Positions 46,071 through 54,762 of a stretch of DNA of 64,000 bases are shown here, piece by piece. The stretch's first letter is position 1, and each line of letters opens with the position of its first letter. This stretch comes from Amorphophallus konjac (Eukaryota > Streptophyta > Magnoliopsida > Alismatales > Araceae). A program made the position numbers and the translations under genes. Where the stretch lies: NCBI GenBank assembly GCA_022559845.1, contig CM040123.1, forward strand, positions 297,588,642-297,652,641, given 5' to 3'. The notes under the pieces were generated by a model that worked only from the letters and a program-made list of their open reading frames with translations, did not search any database and was not told where the DNA came from.

Positions 46071-46190
46071 AGTAGAAGCCAAATCCCATACCCTCTTCCT
46101 GTCGAAGTACCTCCGCCTGATCATGTGAAGAGTAGAAGCCAAATCCCATACCCTCTTCCTGTCGAAGTACCTCCGCCTAATCACCTGAGC
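46071..46190. repeat. Exact-period 60-bp tandem duplication
   Basis: agtagaagccaaatcccata starts at 46071 and 46131 and the two 60-bp units differ at only a few positions. It abuts the RTE insertion and may have arisen with it. Confidence 0.9.
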
Positions 46191-47240
46191 CCGTAGCCTC
46201 TCTTCTCCATGCCCCAACCTCCACAGCCACTTACACAAGAGAGCCAAGTTGAAGTCCTTACTAATCTTGATCCCCAGTCCTCCCTCTTTCTTACTAGTGG
46301 CCAGCCTTCTTCATGTTATATCATGCCAACCCCTACATCTCCCCCCACTACCATGTCAAAAAAATTACACTATATAGAATCAATCTTCTTAACCACCATC
46401 TTCGGAATCCAAAACATGGAAAAAAAATAAATTGAGAGACTATCCAACATTGATCTACACAGAACCAATCTACCCCCATAAGATAAAGCTCTAGCCTTCC
46501 ACCCAGCCAACCTAGACTCGTACCTCTGGATGATGGACGCCAATCTACACACCGAAGAGAACCCGGGATAAGAAGAAGACTCACGAAGGAGATTGGGAAC
46601 TCACCAATCTTACAACCTAACAAGCATGCCGCCCTCAAAAGAGACCTATCATCCATGTTGACCCCTACAAGAAGACTCTTGTTAAAGTTAACTTTCAGAC
46701 CAGTGACCTCCTCCAGTAGCTCCAACAAGTCCTAGCCGTGACAGACAGATGCTCGCTCTCAGCAAGGAACAGAATGGTATCATCTGCATACTACAAGTGT
46801 GTAAATGACATACCACCTCTATCCACCTGAAAACCTCTGATCGAATTAGCAGTCTCGACCCTCTGCCACACTCTGCTCAAAACACTAGTCACAAGCACAA
46901 ACAGTAGGGGAGACAAGGGGTCCCCCTGGAGAAGGCCACGACCGTTGTGAAACCAAGAGGACAGCTTCCTATTGACTAAGACCACAAAGGAAGCCGAAGA
47001 TATGCATGCCCTGATCCAACGAATCCACCTGTCACCAAAGCCCATCCTCTCCAACACATCAAAGAGACACTGCCAGTTAATCCCGTCATACGCCTTCTCA
47101 AAATCCAGCTTCAGGACCACACATCTTCTTTTTTGTTACTCCATAGTAAAAAGACACTCATGTGCCACCAAATAGTTATCATGTATATGTCTCCCCCTAA
47201 TGAATGCTCCCTGGAAGTGACTGGCCAACCTGTCCATAAC

Positions 47241-47507
47241 CATGGATGGCAATTTCGTTCAGCCGAAACGTATCGGTTTCGGCCCTGAACGATCGAAAAC
47301 CAACCAGGTAAAACCGGACAGCAACTTTTCGGCCGAAACGTATCGGTTTCGGCCCTGAACAATCAAAACCAACCAGGCAAAACCGGACAGCAACTCCCCT
47401 GCAAAAAAAAATTTATTTTATTTGATTTCAGGTAGAAATCAAAACCAAAATCGATACTGTTTCAATTTCGGACCCGGCTGAAACCGAAACCGAAATTGCC
47501 ATCCTTG
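47241..47507. mobile_element. hAT MITE related to the 16510-24723 hAT, perfect 8-bp target duplication
   Basis: The left end catggatggcaatttcg and the complement of the right end (caaggatggcaatttcgg) form the TIR. tccataac flanks both sides (47233-47240 and 47508-47515). Two tandem ~68-bp units around ccgaaacgtatcggtttcgg lie inside. Termini and subterminal words match the larger hAT, so it is probably a non-autonomous partner. Confidence 0.92.
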
Positions 47508-48918
47508 TCCATAACAGTGACCAACCTCCCTGCTAACACCTTGGTAATGATCTTGTAGGTTCCATTCGACAAACTGATAGGCCCGAAATCTTGAAATACT
47601 TGAGCACCCACCTTCTTGTGGATGAGCACTAGGAGGGTTTTATTAAATTCCCCCCAGGTGAGCCCTCTCCTCCTGGAATTCCCTCACAGCAGCCAACAAA
47701 TCACCCTTGAGGACCTCCCAGCATTTCTAGAAAAAAGCCAGTGGAAAACCATCCGGACCTGGGGCTCTATCACCTACAAGAGAGAAAACCGCCTGATAGA
47801 CTTCCACCTCAAAAAAGGGTTGGCTGATAGCATCCCTCTCCTCAGGGGAGAAGACCAACTGCAATCCTCGGCCTACAATAATCGTCCTCCGTGAACAGTC
47901 TAGAGTAAAACTCTCTCGCCTGGCCCCTGATCTCCTAGTCTATGGAGAAGAAGAGCTCCCCCACCTTAATGCAAGAGATGGAGTTGACCCTCCTCCTCCC
48001 AATAGCAATACGCTGACAGTAAGCTATGTTCCAGTCCCCCTCTTTGATCCATTTGTCTCTGGACCTCTGCCTCCAGTAGATCTCTTTTCTAACAAGTATC
48101 TCGTCAAATTGCTCCTTCAAGATATCCCTAAGTGTCCTGTCCGCATCGTCCAAAAGACCTGCCTCCTCCAAACGGTCAAGTCCCTCAAGTTACTGAAGAA
48201 TCCTATGCTTCGCTGCCCTCCCAGAAAGTGTTTTATCTACTCCCCACGCCTGAAGAACCTGTGCAATATGCTTCAGTCTTCTCACCAAAGTAGCCATAGC
48301 AGAGGATGCCCCCGACTGAGCACACCAAGCCCCAGTGACAGTGTCCATAAAGTCAATCTCTCTGAACCAAAATTACTCTAACCTAAAAGTGCAGCTCATG
48401 TCATGTCCCCGGCTGGTCTTCAAGAGAATGGGCTTATGGTCAAAAACAAATCTTGCCAACGGATCCACCTGTACATGAGGGAAGTGACCCTCCCAATCAA
48501 CAGACACTAGAACCTATCCAACCTAGAGCAAGAAGCACCTACTCTCAAATTGGACCATGTGAAACAACCATGTGCCATGCCAATGTCCACCAAGACTACC
48601 TCTTAGATGAAGTCCGAGAAATCTTCAATGTCTCCTGCATGAGAAATGTCCTCTATCCTCTCCCACGGGACCGTTACCGCATTGAAATCTCCTCCAACAC
48701 ACCACAGGCGACCAGAAGAAAGATGGTGACGAAGTAAATCATCCTACAATAGTCGCTTCTCCTCCCTGCCCTGGGGCCATACACCCCATTGAAATCCTAG
48801 GAGAATCCGTCTCTGACACTCCTGAAGTGCAAGGAGATAGCCCACCTGTCCACCACCCTGTCCTGTGACACCTCCTCCACCTCATACAGGTTCCAGAGGT
48901 TCATTGATGCACAATATT

Positions 48919-50400
48919 AACAAAATGAAAGCAAAGGAGAGGAAATGGAGGCTAGAAACTCATGGTGCTAGAGGACATGATGATGTCAGTTTAGTGATGA
49001 AATATCTTGTAATTATGGGCATTGGGCCTCTTGGCCTTGATCCCATCCAGGCATTTGATTCTTCTACAAAAGATTTTTCAGCACATGCTATCTGGCATTA
49101 GGACTGCCTGGTGGAGGGGGCTGATGAGTAGCCAGTATAAATTAGCAATATCGTTGGTATTTCTTGTAGGAGATATGATGGGACATAAAAGGACACTTCA
49201 ATAGGTTGAGAAATAATATCATCTTATTAGTAAAGTGCAAAAAGAAGTGGGTACATGCAGGGATTGTTCTACAACTAGGAAAAAAGACCAGCTAAGGACA
49301 AAACAACCAGTGAATGGATTGTCTGCAATCTGCATCACAAGAAGGTATAGATAGGAAAAGGGACATCCAATTCCAATGAGCAATTCTAGCATGGGATGTC
49401 AGAGACCACCATAGGCAGCAAAAGATGAAAGCAGCCAAAGAGTTTGCCAATAACCATGAAGTGAGTGCACCGAGCTTGCAAAATAGCAAATTAAGTAAAG
49501 CCGACACGAATATGGTTTGAAAATTAGGAGGGAACATATTAACAATGGCAAACAACTAAAGATTCAGAATTTCAGATGGATTGATGGGTAGTCAATATTC
49601 CATAAAATGAGGAGATTCTTTTAGGAGTTCAATCAAATATAAGCATCTTCCCCTGGCATGTCAAATTTAAAAAAAAATGTCAAAGATGGATTCATTTGAG
49701 TTCTTCTCTAAGTTAATGGGCCCAATGATAATCAATGAAGGTTCTACTTCTTAAAGGAATTTTAGAATTTTGATGGGTATCGTGCCAGAAGCTTAGTTCA
49801 TTGAAGATGATAACCTTAAAAACTAAACAAATAAAGTTATGAAACTGTTCTGATTCATGTAGTTATAAAATTAAGTCACAATATCCCCAACCGCACATTT
49901 CATAACATGCAACCAGATGACCCTTCAACCTTCTGGAAATATCATATTGGATCCATTTCAACTCTCCATATACATGTTAGTGAGTTGCCCAAATTCAGAG
50001 CTCCATTCCAGGGCCTGACGTGAAAATTTGCACTCTTTGTAACCCCTATGCAAGAAAATAACGAAGAGAGCAACCGAAAATAGCCGCCCACCGTACCGCA
50101 CGGCATAAGAGCTGCATTATGCAGAGGTATTCACAAATAGATTTTAGATAAAAATCAACATGTTTCGTGCCTAAGAAGACGGTCCCCAGATTCAACTGCC
50201 GAAGGTATTACCACTAACCAATTAGAAACATCTTCCTATGTCACACACGTTCTTATACCGTTGTTCTTCTGCAATACCGGAACTGAGAATGCTAAGAAAG
50301 CAACACCAGCACGTTTGGTCCCACGGGAATCGCCGGAGAAAACACACGACTCATCCGCGAGATCAGAATTGGGGATCCCCATGAAAACGAACAACAGACG
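48919..50400. other. Intron 1 sequence next to exon 1, no recognised element
   Basis: AT-rich, apparently unique sequence with no long open frame of interest and no element ends. Confidence 0.4.
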
Positions 50401-50521
50401 CAGCAAAAACGACCAACATAATCCTCAAAATCGAAGGGAACACGTTAAAGACAATAGGCATGTGGATTAGTTCTTTCAGGGAGCCATGTGGTTAGGGTTC
50501 TCGGTACGGGGGAAGCCATGC

Positions 50522-50625
50522 CTTGGGGAGACATCGTAGACGTTGGCGCAGCGCATGCCGATGAGGCGGCGGAGGCACGCCACCTCCGCGGCCACGTCGG
50601 CCGTGTTCATCCGCACCTTCACCAT
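50522..50625 (-). CDS. NEMF: NEMF exon 1 (start codon, residues 1-34)
   Basis: The exon begins at the ATG complementary to 50623-50625 and reads MVKVRMNTADVAAEV, then LRRLIGMRCANVYD, the hallmark N-terminus of the plant family. Asp10 matches the conserved N-terminal aspartate (D9 in yeast Rqc2). GC content is much higher than in the other exons, as is usual for a first exon beside a promoter. The expected end is Ser-Pro-Lys followed by the donor, but the genome reads tccccaag then gcatgg. That gives 104 bp instead of the 105 needed to join exon 2 in frame, with a GC instead of a GT donor. One missing C in the C-run would restore the usual Ser-Pro-Lys junction. Whether this is an assembly error or a real frameshift cannot be told here. 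Confidence 0.9.
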
Positions 50626-50720
50626 CTCCGCCGCCCCCTTCTCCCCCTCCCGCTCTCTTCTCCTCCGCTACCTCCCCCCTCTCCCTCTCTCTCACCCCCT
50701 CGACTCCGCCGTTCGCCGCT
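50626..50720 (-). promoter_or_regulatory. NEMF 5' leader and probable core promoter region
   Basis: Directly upstream of the ATG the minus strand is GC-rich and purine-rich (GA tracts) with many CpG, in contrast to the AT-rich surroundings. This is typical of a housekeeping 5' UTR/promoter. No TATA box or start site can be fixed by eye. A tandem set of MITEs begins about 0.4 kb further upstream. Confidence 0.4.
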
Positions 50721-51005
50721 CATGAAACAGCAGACCGGTAACAAGTACAAAGGCGGTGAAGCCTGCAGACGTCAGCTTCGTGTGTCTGGGATGCAAGCCG
50801 AGTAGCCGACTCGTGTAGCGGTACGGTGCGCCTCTGAGGGGAGCACTGGATCCGGATTAACAGAGGCGTTTCTGACCACTTGATACGCTTTTTCTGTGAT
50901 CAAATTTTGCTACTCGAGAAGAAATCGGCGCAAATAAGTCCAAGTTCCAATGACTAAGACATTTAACATATTACAATTCGTCCACTGTGAAAATAAATAT
51001 TAAAG

Positions 51006-51222
51006 AGGCCCTCTTTAATAATCGAATAAAATAGCGGCAAAAATTTCATCTCATTTTAACCGAGGTGAATAACTTATTTGACCCCTCCCAGTCGAATAAG
51101 TCATTCGCTCGAAACATAGTAAAAGTTCACAAATGATACTGTGTGCCTCGATTAAAGAGGAAGCCACCAAACTCGTTCACCGACTTAACCGGTGAACAAG
51201 ACATGAGTTATCAAAGGGGCCC
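51006..51222. mobile_element. MITE of the tttgataac family, copy 3 (diverged)
   Basis: The left end aggccctctttaataat and the complement of the right end (gggcccctttgataact) form an imperfect inverted pair. It lies about 0.4 kb upstream of the NEMF start codon. Confidence 0.6.
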
Positions 51223-51282
51223 AAAAACTCTCTCACATGTCTCTCTTCTTTTGCTTTTTCAATAGTTGTGGCTAGAGAACAC

Positions 51283-51550
51283 GGGCGATTTTGATAACGG
51301 AATAAGGGTAGAACAGAGTGAGTTATTTCGTCAATCCGCCCTTAAACGAGTTCAGTAGCATAGTTGAATTACCTAAGGTCGGTTAAAATTAAGATCTTTA
51401 TTACGATGTTAACGCATTCGACCATTTCACACAGAATGAGTTAACCTCAAAATAATAATATGTTATCAAATTCAAAAAGAAAATTTCAAGAAATAACTCA
51501 CTCAAACTCACCCCCGATACCATATTCTTAGCATGTTATCAAAGTCGCCT
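51283..51550. mobile_element. MITE of the tttgataac family, copy 4
   Basis: The left end gggcgattttgataac and the complement of the right end (aggcgactttgataaca) are inverted. The interior shares acgagttcagtagcat and gttatcaaattcaaaaag with copy 1. Only 60 bp separate it from copy 3. Confidence 0.78.
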
Positions 51551-51860
51551 ATGTCCCTCCTCTTCCAGCTCTTCCCTTCGTCAGATTTGCGACAACAATA
51601 ACAAGGAAAGAATGGACTGTAACCTATCTCACGACCTACAAGAGACGATCACCCAAGAGATCACCTTCTGCTTCGCTGCATGTTACCACAGGAGTGTTGA
51701 ATGGATCATCTCTCTCGTACAATGCAAGGGATGACTGGACCATTCATCATCCTCCATGCGTCCCTAATCAAGAGGGGTGGTCGATCAATCAACCTAACTA
51801 CCCCTCTACAACACAACAGAGGATGGTCAGGTGGCATGTCATGTATCCCCTTGCAGCCAT

Positions 51861-52164
51861 CCACAGAGTTAGGCATCTTAAGTATGAACCACAAGCATGA
51901 ATCTACACACAATGCATGAGAGGCCAAGAAGAACAGCTATGACATCTATATGGAGTCTCCTTGTGATCTGAGTCTCCTTGTGAGCTTAGGAGTTTTAGTT
52001 AAGGGTTCACCAACCCACAGAGTTAGGCATCTTAAGTATGAACCACAAGCATGAATCTACACCCGATGCATGACAGGCCAAGAGGAGCAGCTATGGCATC
52101 TATATAGAGTATCCTTGTCATCTAAGTCTCCTGTGAGCTCAGGAGTTCTAGTTAAGGGTTCCAA
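51861..52164 (+). repeat. 154-bp tandem duplication upstream of NEMF
   Basis: ccacagagttaggcatctta starts at 51861 and 52015, and the two units align over their length with scattered differences. No function is visible. Confidence 0.88.
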
Positions 52165-52231
52165 TCCATCTACCTCAACACAGGTAAAGGATGTTACTTT
52201 CAAGAGACTGTTCGGCCTTTATAGAAGTGAC

Positions 52232-52383
52232 ATGTCAAAATCTGTATTTTTTTAATTTTTGATCCAATACCCGATCATTTGTATCGGGTAATTCGTGTCG
52301 TATCGGATCGCACGAACTGGATCGGCACGAACAAAATGCGCACGATCCAACACCGACATTGGTACGAGTCGGGCAAACCTTGC
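52232..52383. mobile_element. Single end of a hAT-like element
   Basis: Read on the minus strand from 52383 it starts caaggtttgcccgactcg and continues with cgatccgatacgaca-type subterminal repeats, in the style of the two hAT families above. No opposite end was found, so it is a fragment. Confidence 0.4.
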
Positions 52384-52659
52384 TCTCAATAACTCTCAAG
52401 TTGGGGTTCTCATTCGATTTAATAAAGCTCAGACAAGTTAGGATTAATGCATACTAGGGTGTGATGCACACCTTAAGTGCGCATTGTCTTTAATTTTTTT
52501 AAAAAAATTACAAGTGAGTCTCAATGTACTTAATTTAAAGTGTAAGTCACTCACTATTGAATTACTTAAAAAAAATAAAAAATCATATTAAATGAGTAAT
52601 GTTGTTGATTTTAGATAACTTTTGTTGCTGATTCTTAATTCTGGAAGGAACCCAAATAG

Positions 52660-52675
52660 CCCCCCCCCCCCCCCC
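52660..52675. repeat. poly(C) run
   Basis: A run of more than 14 C followed by T-rich text. Similar runs occur at 53987-54002 (C) and 14963-14978 (G); homopolymers this long are prone to length errors in assembly. Confidence 0.9.
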
Positions 52676-53235
52676 TTTTTCTTTCGAAATCCCAAATTGG
52701 GGATTCGAAAGGCCTATTAGAGTAGCTTAATTAATCAGAGAACATCCCAAAGCCTTAGCCCAAAACTGAAATTTGCTCCTTAAGAAGGAATCCACTTCCA
52801 GATGGGAGCAGCTTAAATCACTTCCAAACATTGCTTCTCAAAGCAGCTCTTAAAGACTTCACATGATAAATATTAATTAAGACAGTGTTTTCTAGCAAAT
52901 AATCATCGGAGGAAAGAGAAATACCCTTCAGACAACGTGAAGGAAAACCTAATTATTAAGCAGAGACAAGGAATTACAGTAAAAAACGTGCCCACACTCG
53001 TCTCTGTCAAACCTGCTATTGCAAGTTACTCAGAAGTGGGTCATGAGCGATGGAGATAGGTCACTGTTCACCTAGTTGTCCCAAGCTCAGCCACACCTTG
53101 GCCCATATATAATACTCCTTGCAACACCAGAAGGTCCACACCCAATGCTTCCCAGGCCCGCGAGATGGAGAAGGGAAAGGGGCAAAGACATGTTCCGAAG
53201 ATGAAGAAAAGCTTGAAGTGATCGTGAACATGACT

Positions 53236-53283
53236 CTCTCTCTCTCTCTCTCTCTCTCTAGAGAGAGAGAGAGAGAGAGAGAG
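53236..53283. repeat. (CT)n followed by (GA)n, a long perfect palindrome
   Basis: A (TC)n tract runs directly into (AG)n, making an almost perfect ~48-bp palindrome capable of cruciform or hairpin formation. Another GA tract follows at 53329-53351. Confidence 0.9.
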
Positions 53284-53401
53284 ATGAACTCTCACATAGA
53301 ATGAGACGAACTCTCGCAAAAACGAGAAGAGAGAAAGAGAGAGAGAGAGAGACTTGAAGGATGGGATGCTTGAATGCTATATATATTTTTAGATATGGGA
53401 G

Positions 53402-53707
53402 ACGATGGACGGCTCCACCTAATGCCGCCATCACTTCATCGTCTCTAGTATATTATTTTTTATTTTTTAAAAAAAATAGGTGGGGTTCAAATTTTTCTAT
53501 TTGGAGTGGCGCTTAAGTCAACAAAACTTGTATTAGAATGCAAGAGAAAAAAATAAAAATGTGTCTATTTTTTTTCGTAGTTCTCAAGTACAATAAGAGA
53601 CTTGATCTTCATTCTAAGATAGGAGATCTTGAGTAATGTCTATTTTTTAAATAAATAAATAAAATAGTACATGAGTGGCGACGGCATCAGGTGGGGCCGA
53701 CCCATAT
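53402..53707. mobile_element. Small TIR element (MITE), ccacctaatgccg termini
   Basis: The left acggctccacctaatgccg and the complement of the right end (gtcggccccacctgatgccg) are inverted copies about 300 bp apart with AT-rich filling. The target duplication is hidden in flanking TA repeats. Confidence 0.65.
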
Positions 53708-54003
53708 ATATATATAAGGGTTTTTTGCATGAAAACTATTGTTAGAATTGAATTTGTAAAAAAACTACTCCTGAAAATGCATTGGCAGGCATATCACTAT
53801 GTAAACTCTAATTGTGCAAAAAATGCCATCTCCGTAACTATCTGTTATTACCCGAAAATTTAACCATAGTTAATCTTAACCCGACATGAGAAAAGACCAA
53901 GATATCCCTAGTTAAAATAAAATAAAAATATCTTCTAACACCCTTCCCTCCCTCTCGTCGGAAACCCCCCTCCTCGCCGAAGTAGCCCCCCCCCCCCCCC
54001 CCT

Positions 54004-54762
54004 GCCCCCCTTCCCCCGGAGTAGCTTGCCCAACCGCCGCCCAGCTCCGCCGCCGCAGTTAAAGAAGACGCCGCCCAACTATGCCGGCCTCTGGTTCAGC
54101 GGCAGGCCCCTGAAGCACGTGGCCTTCAAGATGCAGCTCGGCACTCCCCGCAGCCCCAAGCTGCGGGACACTGCCCCCGGCCCCCCGCCGCCGCCGCACT
54201 CGGGGCCCTAGGGCCGCCCGCCGGCCCCTCCTTTCAGGAGGCCGACGGGGACCTCACGGGGCTACTCCTTCCCGTGGGAGATGCTGCGGCCGTCGCTTCC
54301 TCCAGTACCGTATCCTTCGCAGCCGTCTCTACTCCTTCTGGTGATGCCAGCTTGCCGCCTGCCTGCTCTAGAGGTTTGCCTTCGGTGGCCGGTGGTCCCC
54401 TCGAGCATGGCGTTCCCCGGTGGCTGCTGGTGTCCCGCCGTCGATCGCCTCCAGTCCGTCGATCGTTAATGCCCTGCTGCCACCCATGGCCTACCGCCTG
54501 TGACCATGGGCCCTCTGCCGGCCTGCCCTACCCCTGATGGGACAGGTGACAAAAACGGTCCCCTATTTTCGTCACCTCCTGCTGGCGATGGTGTTTCTTC
54601 CGCGCCCTTAGCCGTTTCCCTCGAGCTTGAGCACCCGGTGGCCGCTAAAGCTTTGCCTGGAACCGATCCCTCGTTGGCAGTGGCTGGTGGAACAACCCTT
54701 GCTATAGGCCTGCGTCAGGTTGCCGGCCTGCTATTGGACCTGCGGCCAAAACCGTCGGCTGG
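54004..54762 (+). other. GC-rich segment with an unassigned short ORF, target of the Ty3 insertion
   Basis: This 0.75-kb block is far more GC- and CpG-rich than its AT-rich left neighbour. An open frame at 54026-54211 includes NYAGLWFSGRPLKHVAFK, then RSPKLRDTAPGPPPPPHSG, ending at a stop. Other frames stay open to the LTR start. It could be a gene end, a captured gene fragment or an L1 ORF1 piece. I do not recognise a family. Confidence 0.35.

Larger units (their letters stand above)
44499..48899 (-). mobile_element. L1-type LINE copy C with 19-bp target duplication, carrying two nested insertions
   Basis: ttcattgatgcacaatatt at 44480-44498 and 48900-48918 is an exact 19-bp duplication. From 48899 on the minus strand: endonuclease C-terminus (FNGVYGPRAG), RT with LKLDFEKAYDGINWQ near 47110, GDPLSPLLFVLVTS near 46920 and YADD near 46775, post-RT region, and zf-RVT with WKKEGSFTVRSAYDV near 45195. 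It ends with 3' UTR and short poly(A) at 44499. It is broken by stops, by a 5'-truncated RTE copy at 45511-46064 and by a hAT MITE at 47241-47507. Sense to NEMF, in intron 1. Confidence 0.93.
10349..50625 (-). other. NEMF: NEMF/Rqc2 homologue gene (NFACT family), 5' half, 8 exons, incomplete at left edge
   Basis: The spliced translation follows the plant NEMF (Rqc2/Tae2-like) protein. In yeast and animals this family binds stalled 60S subunits carrying nascent chain-tRNA, recruits the Ltn1/Listerin ubiquitin ligase and adds C-terminal tails in ribosome-associated quality control. Exons are 50522-50625, 33373-33485, 33165-33261, 32845-32969, 29549-30071, 13258-13443, 11121-11414 and 10349-10501. 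They encode the NFACT-N domain, a helix-hairpin-helix region (about residues 230-255) and the first coiled-coil segments. The NFACT-R domain and C-terminus are absent and no matching exon is visible in 1-10348. All junctions are in phase except exon 1/exon 2, which is one base short. Intron lengths are 17036, 111, 195, 2773, 16105, 1843 and 619 bp, then more than 10.3 kb. The family is certain; activity of this allele is not. Confidence 0.93.

Noticed and set aside
50488..50805. Plus-strand frame over NEMF exon 1 as a gene
   Set aside because: It is the antisense of a conserved coding exon and shows no family of its own.
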